A stretch of DNA of 64,000 nt, taken from Pelotomaculum sp. PtaB.Bin104 (GTDB taxonomy: Bacteria > Bacillota > Desulfotomaculia > Desulfotomaculales > Pelotomaculaceae). Positions within the stretch are counted from its first letter, which is position 1, and every line of letters begins with the position of its first letter. The stretch spans positions 1-64,000 of the forward strand of contig MVQL01000211.1 in the NCBI GenBank assembly GCA_002067205.1. Reading direction: 5' to 3'. Of the stretch, positions 1 to 7,696 are shown piece by piece. The notes below the pieces were generated by a model. That model saw nothing but the letters and a program-made list of their open reading frames with translations, made no database searches and was not told the origin of the DNA. Made by a program: the position numbers and the translations under genes.

Positions 1-1
1 C

Positions 2-538
2 ATCAATTTCCTCAACCTGGGGGACCACGTGCAGGAAAATGTGATCGTCTGCACCTCGCCCCACAAGACCTTCAACATGGCCGGCCTGCAAATATCAAAC
101 TTGATTATTCCCGATGAGCGCCTGCGCCGGGTCTATGCCTGGGCGCTGACCAGGGATGCCTATCCCAAGCCCAATATTTTTGCCCTGGTCGCCACCATGG
201 CGGCTTACGGCCAGGCGGCTCCCTGGCTGGAGGAACTGCTGGCATATTTGGAGGTCAACAGGGATTTTATCACCCGGTACTTAGCTCAGGAAATGCCGCA
301 AGTCGGATATCACCCGCCGGAGGGCACTTTTTTGGCCTGGCTGGACTTTAGCGCCAGCGGGATGGCGGGGGAAAAGCTGCAGGAGTTTATTATAAAGCAG
401 ACCAGGGTGGTGCTTAATGCCGGCATAATCTTCGGGGTTGAGGGCAATAACTTCATGCGCCTTAATTTTGCCTGTTCCCGGGCCCAGGTGGAAAGGGCTC
501 TGGAGCGGCTAAAGAAGGCATTTGAGCGAATTTGGTAA
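2..538 (+). CDS. PatB/MalY-type PLP aminotransferase (cystathionine beta-lyase family), 3' part
   Basis: The reading frame is open from base 2, so the gene starts upstream of the window and only the C-terminal ~178 residues are present. The motif SPHKTFNMAGLQ holds the Schiff-base lysine of the fold-type I PatB/MalY subgroup, which cleaves C-S bonds of cystathionine or cysteine or acts as an aminotransferase. A C-terminal small domain follows, with a GTFLAWLD stretch and the conserved Arg in FMRLNFAC that would bind the substrate carboxylate. Family assignment is firm. The exact substrate cannot be read from the sequence. Confidence 0.85.
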   Translation: MNFLNLGDHVQENVIVCTSPHKTFNMAGLQISNLIIPDERLRRVYAWALTRDAYPKPNIFALVATMAAYGQAAPWLEELLAYLEVNRDFITRYLAQEMPQVGYHPPEGTFLAWLDFSASGMAGEKLQEFIIKQTRVVLNAGIIFGVEGNNFMRLNFACSRAQVERALERLKKAFERIW

Positions 539-556
539 AAAATTTAATGTGAAAAT

Positions 557-724
557 ATGGAGGGCAGTGTGGTCAAGAACCAGCAGCGCATTCCCGAAAA
601 AACCGTTGCCGCCGGGAACCCGGCCCGCGTGGTGAGAAATATTGAGCCCCGGGACGAGGAATTTATGACCGGGGCGAAGCAGCTGTATGTGGACCTGGCA
701 CACCAATACCTGCGGAAGGCATAG
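557..724 (+). pseudogene. C-terminal remnant of a gamma-carbonic anhydrase-like hexapeptide-repeat protein
   Basis: A 55-codon frame from ATG 557 encodes VVKNQQRIPEKTVAAGNPAR followed by VVRNIEPRDEEF. This matches the usual end of left-handed beta-helix proteins of the YrdA/CaiE/PaaY type, where a V-x-G-x-P-A-x-V-V-R segment closes the coil stack. An in-frame stop lies 4 codons upstream of the ATG and all hexapeptide coils are missing. It is read as the tail of a deleted gene, with function lost. Confidence 0.6.
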
Positions 725-789
725 CAAAAATTGACTAACTTACTTGGATTAAACTGATGAAACGCTCCATATGTTGACTTGAATAAAAG

Positions 790-812
790 CCTGCAGTAAT
801 GCAGGTTTTTTT
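790..812 (+). terminator. Rho-independent terminator
   Basis: A 6-bp stem CCTGCA/TGCAGG with a GTAA loop is followed by seven T. It would end transcription from the aminotransferase/remnant side before recD2. Confidence 0.6.
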
Positions 813-878
813 ATTTGGAAAGGGAATATATGCAGTGAGTTCTATCTCAATGCCAATTCTTTTTAACAGGTTGATACA

Positions 879-3011
879 ATGGATCAATTACGCTGTGTAG
901 TCGTTCGCATAACATTTAAAAATGAAGATAATGGTTTTTGCGTTATTAAAGTTAGGGCTAAAGGGTTTAGTGACCTTGTGACTGTTGTCGGTAACATGGT
1001 TTCAGTGAATGTTGGGTCAGTTTTAACCCTTAAAGGCAATTGGAAACAGGACGGTAAGTACGGGCGCCAGTTTGCGGCCGCTGAGTGGGAGGAAACTTTG
1101 CCTGCGACCGCTTACGGTATAGAGAAATACCTGGGCAGCGGAATGGTCAAGGGGATCGGACCAGGTTATGCAAAAAAGATTGTGCAGCAGTTTGGGGCTG
1201 ACACACTAAATGTTATTGAAACGGAACCGGATAGGTTGATTGATGTGCCTGGCATAGGGCAGAAACGGGTTAATCTGATCAAGGCTGCCTGGCAAGAACA
1301 AAAAGAAATCAAAAATGTCATGCTCTTTTTACAGGACCATGGGGTTAATACCTCTCATGCTGTAAAGATTTATAAGGCGTATGGCAACGGCAGTATTGAC
1401 ATCGTGAAGACCAATCCATATAAGCTTGCCGATGATATCTGGGGCATTGGCTTTAAAACCGCCGATATAATTGCTGCAAAGCTGGGATTTAGCCAGGAAA
1501 GCTATGTGCGCTGCAGGAGTGGTATTTTATATACTTTAAATGAGCTTTCCAATGAAGGCCACTGCTACGCCACCAGAGACCAGCTGATCCAGACCGCTAT
1601 TGAACTGCTGGATATTGAAGAAGGTACTCTCTCAATCACCCTGGATCACATGCTTAAAGAACAGGATGTTATGCTTGAAAAACCTGATGCTTTATACATT
1701 CCCCCACTGTTTTTTAGTGAAGTCGGAACAGCAAGAAGGATTCTTGAAATTTTACATACCCCAGGCAAACAGCAAATCAATGACGTTGATCAAATAATCA
1801 GCGAGGTTCAGGATAAAACCGGAATTATTTATGACCAGATCCAGGTAGACGCCATCCACTGTGCCGTGCAATCTAAGATCATGGTTTTAACAGGGGGCCC
1901 CGGCACCGGCAAGACCACTACTACCTTAGCCATCATAGCGGCGTTTGCGGAGTTTGGAATGCAAATTCTGCTGGCTGCCCCAACCGGACGAGCTGCAAAA
2001 CGCCTGGCCGAAACTTCAGGTATGGAAGCCAAAACCATTCACAGGCTGTTGGAATATAAGCCGCCTGGCGGATACCAAAAAAACAGTGATAACCCTCTCG
2101 AAGGCGATGTGCTGATCATTGATGAAGCCTCTATGATTGATATAGTGCTTATGTATAATCTGTTTAAGGCCATCCCAGACAATATGATTATCATCATTGT
2201 TGGTGATGTTGATCAGTTGCCTTCCGTTGGTCCTGGCAATGTGCTGCGAGATATAATCAACTCGGGTGTAGTGCCGGTTATAAAGCTGGAACGCATATTC
2301 CGGCAAGCCCTGGGGAGTGCAATCGTCAGAAATGCTCACCGTATTAACGAAGGGCTTTTCCCTGATATCAAGGCGGATAAAAACAGCAACTTCTTTTTCA
2401 TTGAAGCCAATGATCCTGCCGGGATACCAGACATAATCAGGCAGCTCTGTTCCACTCGCCTGCCATCATATTACAAGGCAGACCCGGTTCGTGACATTCA
2501 GGTGCTTTGCCCCATGCAGCGGGGTGAAACCGGTGCAATGAATATGAATATACAATTGCAGGCGTCACTGAATAAGCATTCTTTATCTTTAAGAAGGGGC
2601 GGTACAGAATATAGACTACACGACAAGGTCATGCAGGTAAGAAACAACTACGACAAGAACGTTTTTAACGGTGATATCGGCATAGTATCGGACGTGAGCA
2701 TAGAAGATGATTCCCTTACCATAGATTTTGATGGAGTTCAAGTATTATACGACATCTCAGACCTGGATGAGGTTGTTTTGTCCTATGCTACCACCATCCA
2801 CAAGGCTCAGGGCTCCGAGTACCCGATAGTGATTATTCCGCTTACCATGCAGCATTTTATCATGCTACAAAAAAATCTCCTTTACACTGGTGTTACCCGC
2901 GCAAAGAAGATTGTGATTATTATCGGCAGCAAGAAGGCTATTGAATGTGCTGTTAAAAATAATAAGGTTACTGAAAGAAATACCGGGCTCAAGGATAGGT
3001 TAAGGAATTAA
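879..3011 (+). CDS. recD2: RecD2-type SF1B DNA helicase (RecD/TraA family, YrrC-like)
   Basis: A 710-residue ATP-dependent 5'-3' DNA helicase of the stand-alone RecD2 type, found in bacteria using AddAB or lacking RecBC. The N-terminal OB-like region is followed by helix-hairpin-helix segments around residues 90-200 (GIGPGYAKKI, DVPGIGQKR, WGIGFKTAD). The motor has Walker A GGPGTGKTTTT (Lys at residue 345), motif II VLIIDEASMID, motif III VGDVDQLPSVGPG and the C-terminal motifs STIHKAQGSEY-like (ATTIHKAQGSEYP) and VTRAKK. Length is typical of the family. ATG at 879 was chosen because the conserved N-terminus begins there; no strong Shine-Dalgarno is visible. Only a weak CTGC/GCAG hairpin with a T-run follows the stop (about 3030-3062). 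Confidence 0.93.
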   Translation: MDQLRCVVVRITFKNEDNGFCVIKVRAKGFSDLVTVVGNMVSVNVGSVLTLKGNWKQDGKYGRQFAAAEWEETLPATAYGIEKYLGSGMVKGIGPGYAKKIVQQFGADTLNVIETEPDRLIDVPGIGQKRVNLIKAAWQEQKEIKNVMLFLQDHGVNTSHAVKIYKAYGNGSIDIVKTNPYKLADDIWGIGFKTADIIAAKLGFSQESYVRCRSGILYTLNELSNEGHCYATRDQLIQTAIELLDIEEGTLSITLDHMLKEQDVMLEKPDALYIPPLFFSEVGTARRILEILHTPGKQQINDVDQIISEVQDKTGIIYDQIQVDAIHCAVQSKIMVLTGGPGTGKTTTTLAIIAAFAEFGMQILLAAPTGRAAKRLAETSGMEAKTIHRLLEYKPPGGYQKNSDNPLEGDVLIIDEASMIDIVLMYNLFKAIPDNMIIIIVGDVDQLPSVGPGNVLRDIINSGVVPVIKLERIFRQALGSAIVRNAHRINEGLFPDIKADKNSNFFFIEANDPAGIPDIIRQLCSTRLPSYYKADPVRDIQVLCPMQRGETGAMNMNIQLQASLNKHSLSLRRGGTEYRLHDKVMQVRNNYDKNVFNGDIGIVSDVSIEDDSLTIDFDGVQVLYDISDLDEVVLSYATTIHKAQGSEYPIVIIPLTMQHFIMLQKNLLYTGVTRAKKIVIIIGSKKAIECAVKNNKVTERNTGLKDRLRN

Positions 3012-3146
3012 GCTAAACAGGATTATACTCTGCGTGGAATACAACTAATAGCAGGTTTTTTTGAGATTTTTCTAAGCTTTTTATATCGAAATCACCGGCC
3101 AGGGTATAAAGATGATGTGGTGACGCTAAAATAAAGCTGCTGGACA

Positions 3147-3170
3147 ATAAAAAACCACCACAGTGGTGGT
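3147..3170 (-). terminator. Terminator downstream of tRNA-fMet (minus strand)
   Basis: Inverted repeat ACCACCA.../TGGTGGT with a short loop. On the minus strand the hairpin is followed by TTTTTATT, so it suits the end of the minus-strand tRNA transcript. Confidence 0.7.
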
Positions 3171-3181
3171 GATGTTTAAGT

Positions 3182-3257
<76 letters not shown>

Positions 3258-3350
3258 ACAACAAAAAAAATTATACCATGTTAATAGATGAAATGCAAAT
3301 CCTATTATTGGAAAGGTAACCAGTAATTCAAGGCGTGGTATCAGATTACA

Positions 3351-3381
3351 AGAAACCTTCCTCAATCAGAGGAAGGTTTCT
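3351..3381. other. Perfect 13-bp inverted repeat
   Basis: AGAAACCTTCCTC pairs with GAGGAAGGTTTCT around a 5-nt AATCA loop. No T-run follows on the plus strand; on the minus strand it is followed by TTGTAATC. It borders the hairpin array and may act as its boundary or as a weak terminator. Confidence 0.5.
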
Positions 3382-3394
3382 CTTTGAAAAGCCC

Positions 3395-3795
3395 GTAATG
3401 ACCTTCACTACAGATATTACAGATATCTACGCAGCTTATGACAATCTTTCGACTGCCATAAACCATTACGACACCTGTAATAACCTTTGCTCGGCTATCA
3501 TAGATACCTTAGAAGCCCATAACGATCTCTCGACCGTTATAAACCTCATACAAAACACTGTTAAAAAGTGCTAAAATGTGTCGGCACCTATGATAATCTT
3601 AGCTCGACTGATAAGCATCCCTTACGACCTGATTATAATCCATATTGACTATAATCAAGCCTGCCGGAACACTTACCAATCTGCCCGCCGGCTAATATTG
3701 AGCCTTTTGACCCAATATTAACCTTTGGCCGACTGTTACAGAGCCTTTCGACCCTGTAACAATCTTGGCTCGGCCATTACGAACCTTTATGATGG
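3395..3795. repeat. Degenerate array of small hairpins with a conserved loop motif
   Basis: About ten units spaced in steps near 20-21 nt (or multiples). The best units share a 12-nt loop close to AGCCTTTCGACC, flanked by fully paired arms that differ from unit to unit: TGATTATA/TATAATCA (3630-3657), TAATATTG/CAATATTA (3693-3720), TGTTACAG/CTGTAACA (3734-3761), ATAACG/CGTTAT (3519-3540), TTATG/CATAA (3436-3461). Linkers between hairpins carry the related motif AACCTTTGGCCGAC or AATCTTGGCTCGGC. The rest of the 3258-4019 spacer holds nothing else except the promoter before the GntR gene. A 79-codon frame crosses the first part, but the array runs on past its stop codon. Confidence 0.7.
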
Positions 3796-3936
3796 TAGTA
3801 TGTTCAAAGCGGCATAAATGATACTTGGTATTAAATGGAAAATTTCGGACTTGAACCTATTATTGTGTCCGCATCAGCTTGCCGTAATAGAGGTGGTGCA
3901 GGTCGGCATTATCCACATATATTTCAAAAATTCGTG

Positions 3937-3989
3937 TTGACAAACAATAAATATATAGCATATACTGTGTATACACAATATGTACAGTA
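3937..3989 (+). promoter_or_regulatory. Sigma-A promoter overlapping a GntR operator
   Basis: The -35 TTGACA (3937-3942) and -10 TATACT (3961-3966) are separated by 18 nt. The perfect 12-bp palindrome TGTGTATACACA (3966-3977) and the wider inverted pair TACTGT...ACAGTA (3963-3989) sit on the -10 and start region. This is where an autorepressor of the YtrA group would be expected to bind the promoter of the GntR-ABC operon that follows. Confidence 0.65.
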
Positions 3990-4019
3990 TATATTGTAAT
4001 AGCGCAGGGGTGGGAATGA

Positions 4020-4394
4020 GTGAACATAATTATCGCCAACTCTTCTCAGGAGCCCATTTACGAACAAATTTACAGGCAAATCAAAAACAGTATCATCACG
4101 GGAGTGCTTAAGCCCGGTGAACTGCTGCCCTCCATCAGAAACCTGGCCCGGGAGCTCCAGATCAGCGTCATTACCAGCAAAAGGGCGTATGAAGAGCTGG
4201 AGCGGGATGGTTTCATCGTGACTGTGCCTGGAAAGGGCTCCTATGTGGCGGAGCAAAGTGCGGAATTGCTGAAAGAAAAAAGGATGAGAATGGTGGAGGA
4301 AAAGATGATTGAAATAGTGGCCGACTGTCGATTGTTGGGCATCAGCCTGGCTGAATTGCATGTAATGCTGGATTTGCTTTATCAGGAGGTGTAG
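4020..4394 (+). CDS. GntR-family transcriptional regulator, YtrA subfamily
   Basis: A 124-residue protein. The winged-helix GntR domain covers roughly residues 8-75 (PIYEQIYRQIKNSIITGVL, GELLPSIRNLARELQIS, RDGFIVTVPGKGSYV). A short helical tail follows instead of a large effector domain, as in the YtrA subgroup that regulates linked ABC transporters. GTG 4020 is the start; AGGGGTGGG lies just upstream. The ABC genes follow with a 5-nt gap, and a palindromic operator overlaps the promoter, so autorepression is likely. A paralogous module lies at 34.7-38 kb. Confidence 0.88.
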   Translation: MNIIIANSSQEPIYEQIYRQIKNSIITGVLKPGELLPSIRNLARELQISVITSKRAYEELERDGFIVTVPGKGSYVAEQSAELLKEKRMRMVEEKMIEIVADCRLLGISLAELHVMLDLLYQEV

Positions 4395-4399
4395 CTGCA

Positions 4400-5269
4400 G
4401 TGGAAAATATCCTGGAAGTGAATAACCTCTCCAAAAAATATAAAGACTTTCAGCTCGATAATGTCTCCTTCTCCGTGCCGTACGGCTATATTATGGGTTT
4501 CATTGGACCCAACGGGGCCGGAAAGACCACCACGATTAAGCTGATTATGAACCTGGTCAAAAAAGACGCAGGTGAAATCAGGGTGTTCGGGCGGGATCAC
4601 CAGCAGGAGGAAAGAGAGATCAAGCAAAGGATCGGTTTCGTTTATGAGGATTGCTATTATTATGAGGAGCTCAGTGTGCTGGAAATGAAGCGAATAATCG
4701 CGCCTTTCTACAGGAACTGGGACGAGCGCGTTTTTCAGCATTACCTGGCCGCCTTCGGCTTGCCCGGGGGGAAAAAGATCAAAGAGCTGTCCAGGGGCAT
4801 GAAAACAAAGTTCTCCCTGGCTGTGGCCCTGTCTCACCACGCCGACCTGATCGTCCTGGATGAGCCTACCTCCGGCCTCGACCCTGTTTTTCGAGAGGAG
4901 TTTTTGGAAATTTTGCAAGACTTGCTGCAAGACGGCGGCAAAGGAGTGCTCTTTTCCACCCATATCACCGCGGACCTGGACAAAATTGCCGATTATGTTT
5001 GCTTTATTAACGAGGGGAAAGTTGTTTTCAACGGGGTAAAAGACGAGATCCTGGGCAGTTACGCCATCGTCAAGGGCGGTAAGGAGCTTTTAACGGAGGA
5101 AAGCCGCCGGCTTTTTGTCGGCTTGCGGGAAAATGAGTTTGGCTTTCAGGCCCTCTGCCGGGACCCCGCCCGGGTCAAGGCGCAGCTTGGAGACAGGGCG
5201 TTGTTTGAAAAGGCGGATCTACACGACATTATGCTCTACACCGTAAGGAGGGTGCCCAAGGATGCTTAA
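4400..5269 (+). CDS. ABC transporter ATP-binding protein (BcrA/YtrB-like)
   Basis: A 289-residue nucleotide-binding subunit. Visible motifs are Walker A GPNGAGKTTTIKL (about residue 40), signature LSRGMKTKFSLA and Walker B LIVLDEPTSGLDP, with the H-loop in FSTHITADL. GTG 4400 is preceded by AGGAGGTG at 4384-4391. It overlaps the permease gene by 8 nt, which indicates coupled translation. With the GntR gene this is a YtrAB-type operon. The substrate is unknown; known relatives handle cell-envelope stress or peptide antibiotics. Confidence 0.9.
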   Translation: MENILEVNNLSKKYKDFQLDNVSFSVPYGYIMGFIGPNGAGKTTTIKLIMNLVKKDAGEIRVFGRDHQQEEREIKQRIGFVYEDCYYYEELSVLEMKRIIAPFYRNWDERVFQHYLAAFGLPGGKKIKELSRGMKTKFSLAVALSHHADLIVLDEPTSGLDPVFREEFLEILQDLLQDGGKGVLFSTHITADLDKIADYVCFINEGKVVFNGVKDEILGSYAIVKGGKELLTEESRRLFVGLRENEFGFQALCRDPARVKAQLGDRALFEKADLHDIMLYTVRRVPKDA

Positions 5270-5921
5270 TTTAATTCTAAAAGATATTCTGGTGCAAAAA
5301 AGGACCGCGATTTTTGCCTTGCTATACAGCATATTTTTGTTTTTTGCCTTTGCGCGGCCGCCTTTCTCACAATTTGTCTACAGCATGGGGGCGGTGGCGA
5401 TATCCTATATCTTCATTTTAACTGCCCTGCAGGCTGATTTTAAGAACAATACCATCATCATTATGAGCAGCTTACCCGTTAAGCGCAGTGAAATAGTGTC
5501 TGCCAAATACTTGTCCATGGTTGTTTTCATTGCCCTCTCCTTAATGCTTTTAACAGCCGTGGGACTTTTATTCAGAGTCAGCCCGCTTCCTTTTGACGTC
5601 AGATATCCAGAATTCTATGACCTGATTATTACCTTTGTGTCTGTCAGTATCCTGCTCGCGGTTTATGTACCCGTTTACTTCAAAACAGGCGGCAGGTGGG
5701 TGCAGATTGTCTATATCTTCTTTTTCATGCTCATATTTTTTGCCCCTGGCGCGATTTTCAATTACTTTATGGAAAACCCGGTGCCTTTTATTAATAACAT
5801 AATGCAATTTTCCAGCGAAAATGTAATCATGGTTTACCTGGCGGCGGTTTTAATAACTCTTGTCGTTCTTGCCGTTTCTTTTATTTGCTCCCTAAAAATC
5901 TATCTGAATAAAGATCTCTAA
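5262..5921 (+). CDS. ABC-2 type permease subunit
   Basis: A 219-residue protein with about six hydrophobic segments (near residues 14-34, 38-58, 80-105, 115-135, 145-170, 185-210) and a short cytoplasmic start. It fits the ABC-2/YtrC-D class of membrane subunits. ATG 5262 overlaps the end of the ATPase gene. It would form the membrane channel of the operon's transporter; the substrate is not readable. Confidence 0.82.
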   Translation: MLNLILKDILVQKRTAIFALLYSIFLFFAFARPPFSQFVYSMGAVAISYIFILTALQADFKNNTIIIMSSLPVKRSEIVSAKYLSMVVFIALSLMLLTAVGLLFRVSPLPFDVRYPEFYDLIITFVSVSILLAVYVPVYFKTGGRWVQIVYIFFFMLIFFAPGAIFNYFMENPVPFINNIMQFSSENVIMVYLAAVLITLVVLAVSFICSLKIYLNKDL

Positions 5922-6016
5922 AACAGCGGAAAGCTGCTTAAATGTAATAATATTAGTGATACTATTTATGATGCAAGCAAGGAACTTACCAGGAAAAGAA
6001 CGGAGCAATGCGGTAG

Positions 6017-6406
6017 ATGAAAGATGTTACAGCAGCAATTATATTCAAAGACGAAAGAGTATTGATTGCCCGCAGGGCTCCGGGTGAGAAGCATGCGGGG
6101 GGTTGGGAATTTCCCGGCGGGAAAATTGAAGCACTGGAAACTCCTCAAGAGTGCTTGCAGCGAGAGCTTTTGGAGGAGCTGGGAATAGAAACCAAAGTCA
6201 ACAATTTTATTGCTGAAAGCATCTTTGAGTACCCCAAAGGGGTCATCCGGCTATTAGCCTATCAAGTAGATCTGGTCAGTGAAGACATCTGTTTGAGTGT
6301 TCATGATGCTTATCGCTGGGTGGGTGTCCGTGATTTATTGTCTTACGACCTGCTTCCTGCGGATATACCCATAGCCCATAAATTGATGGAAGGTTTACCA
6401 ATATAG
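6017..6406 (+). CDS. NUDIX hydrolase, MutT-like (8-oxo-dGTP diphosphatase type)
   Basis: A 129-residue NUDIX protein. The Nudix box runs from GGKIEALETPQ to RELLEELGI and keeps all signature residues (G-x5-E-x7-R-E-x2-E-E-x-G). Just before it is WEFPGGK, typical of the MutT (8-oxo-dGTPase) group, and the N-terminus KDVTAAIIFKDERVLIARR also matches MutT. The likely role is removal of oxidised nucleotides from the pool. It is a stand-alone gene with a hairpin right after the stop. Confidence 0.88.
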   Translation: MKDVTAAIIFKDERVLIARRAPGEKHAGGWEFPGGKIEALETPQECLQRELLEELGIETKVNNFIAESIFEYPKGVIRLLAYQVDLVSEDICLSVHDAYRWVGVRDLLSYDLLPADIPIAHKLMEGLPI

Positions 6407-6412
6407 AGAAAA

Positions 6413-6444
6413 TGCAGCCTCTTCCTAAACCGGAAGGGGCTGCA
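6413..6444. terminator. Shared terminator between convergent genes
   Basis: TGCAGCCTCTTCC pairs with GGAAGGGGCTGCA (one mismatch) around TAAACC. A T-run is present only on the minus-strand side (TTTTCTC), so it best serves the minus-strand tlp gene and may also stop the NUDIX transcript. Confidence 0.6.
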
Positions 6445-6487
6445 TGGGGTTAAAAAGGATACTATTAAGGTTACTAAACTGAAGGAA

Positions 6488-6703
6488 TTACTGTTGCGCT
6501 TCGTCTCTTTTTTCCGCTATAAAACTTTTCATACTTTCTTTGCGCCGCGCGTTTTTTGCCTTGATATTTTGCTTCTCGTCAGGTGTCAGCTCATCCGCGT
6601 GCTCTTCCAGGTAGTCCTTTGCCTCATGCAGATTTCCGATAGTATGGTCGACATGTTGTTGCAGGTGCACTTCGTTATCCGCCCGGTTATCGGGTTTAGC
6701 CAA
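6488..6703 (-). CDS. tlp: Small acid-soluble spore protein, Tlp family
   Basis: A 71-residue, highly charged, Cys-free protein. It begins AKPDNRADNEVHLQQHV, continues with HTIGNLHEAKDYLEEH and ends with NARRKESMKSFIAEKRDE. This is the Tlp pattern (DNVxKLQxMVxNTIxNxxEAE...NxRRxESIxxF). Tlp proteins are made in the forespore. The start is TTG at 6703, with AGGAGGG about 8 nt upstream on the minus strand. The gene supports a sporulating host. Confidence 0.88.
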   Translation of the reverse strand: MAKPDNRADNEVHLQQHVDHTIGNLHEAKDYLEEHADELTPDEKQNIKAKNARRKESMKSFIAEKRDEAQQ

Positions 6704-6852
6704 AGTAATCCCTCCTAATTCAAATCTTCATTGCGTATTTATAATGACCTGAGCCGGAGGGTTCTATACCTGCGTAAAACCCGTAGCAAGCAGAAAGCCA
6801 CACGTTTTTATCAGTTTCGTATGGCTTCTTTATGAGAAAGTAATGCTTCTTT

Positions 6853-7621
6853 CTATTTTAAACGGCTCAATACAACGTTGTCGATATCAATTGCTTCAGA
6901 GCCTTGAGATTTGGAGAATTGAATACTCGCGGTCACAGCGCACCGGGGGGCAGGTTCTGTGATGCCGGTATAAACACGCCAATCAACAGTTGCACTTGCA
7001 ACGGAAGGCACGACCAGGCTTAGCCCCAGGCCAATGTCGTTGTTGTTTTTATCGAGCCAGCGGACCTCGGCCAGTAAGTCACCAGGTGATGGTCCGTTTG
7101 CCCTGTAGCCAAAGTTAAACAGGAAGTAATGTCCTGCCGGGCAGTACCCTCATAATTTGCAAAAAATCTTGTTCCGCTGCTGGTAGGGACCCAATTGGCC
7201 AGGCCCAACTGAAAGCCAGGATTTTGCACCAGGTTCCTGCCAGCTATCGGGGTTAAAATAATCTGGTCTAATTCAATGGTGTCGTTGGGGAAGTTTTGTA
7301 TAATGGGCAATGGCTCAGCTCATCCAATGAAACATCCTGAAATATGCTGGCCACACCCGGCCCCAGTCTGGCCACCTGCGTGCCCTCAAAGGGGTTGTTG
7401 TCCGCTGCTGTGGCATTATCCGTTGTCCAGCCGGTTAAACCTGTTTCAAAGCTAAGGTTCTGCAGCAGGTTGCCGCATCCCAGGGCGCCCTGCGGGTGGC
7501 CTAAGGTAAGGTTACTCTGACCGGCGGGAGAGCTGGCAGAGTTCACTTCATGCACAACTGCAGAGGTCTCACCTGGGGTATCGTGTGAATTCATATAACC
7601 ACTCTTCTTTGTTTTTACCAT
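6853..7621 (-). pseudogene. Frameshifted surface protein with jelly-roll-like repeats
   Basis: Three minus-strand frames join into one protein. 7621-7268 gives a Ser/Gly-rich start, then NLLQNLSFETGLTGWTT and GTQVARLGPGVASIFQDVSL. The next frame (7310-7020) gives NLVQNPGFQLGLANWVPTSS. A third frame, ending at stop 6853, gives YFLFNFGYRANGPSPGDLL, then EVRWLDKNNNDIGLGLSL and finally EAIDIDNVVLSRLK. The NLxxNxxFExGLxxW repeats resemble CenC-like carbohydrate-binding domains of exported proteins. Two frame changes are needed, near 7310 and near 7135 (beside a GC-rich GCCGGGC). Either the gene is decayed or the sequence has indel errors. The true start may be ATG 7594, which has a better ribosome-binding site. 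Confidence 0.6.
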
Positions 7622-7696
7622 ATTTTATTGATTTGCTGGTTTTTTTGTTACTCTTGATGAATTTGCTGCCAGGTATTGTGGTAAAGGAAGATTTTT

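Noticed and set aside
3335-3574. 79-codon plus-strand ORF with a periodic NLST/DNLS-like pattern
   Set aside because: The periodicity follows from the DNA hairpin array it crosses, and the array continues far beyond its stop codon in all frames. No ribosome-binding site.
3395-3795. CRISPR array
   Set aside because: Units are about 20 nt and degenerate with paired arms; there are no identical repeats with unique spacers and no cas genes.
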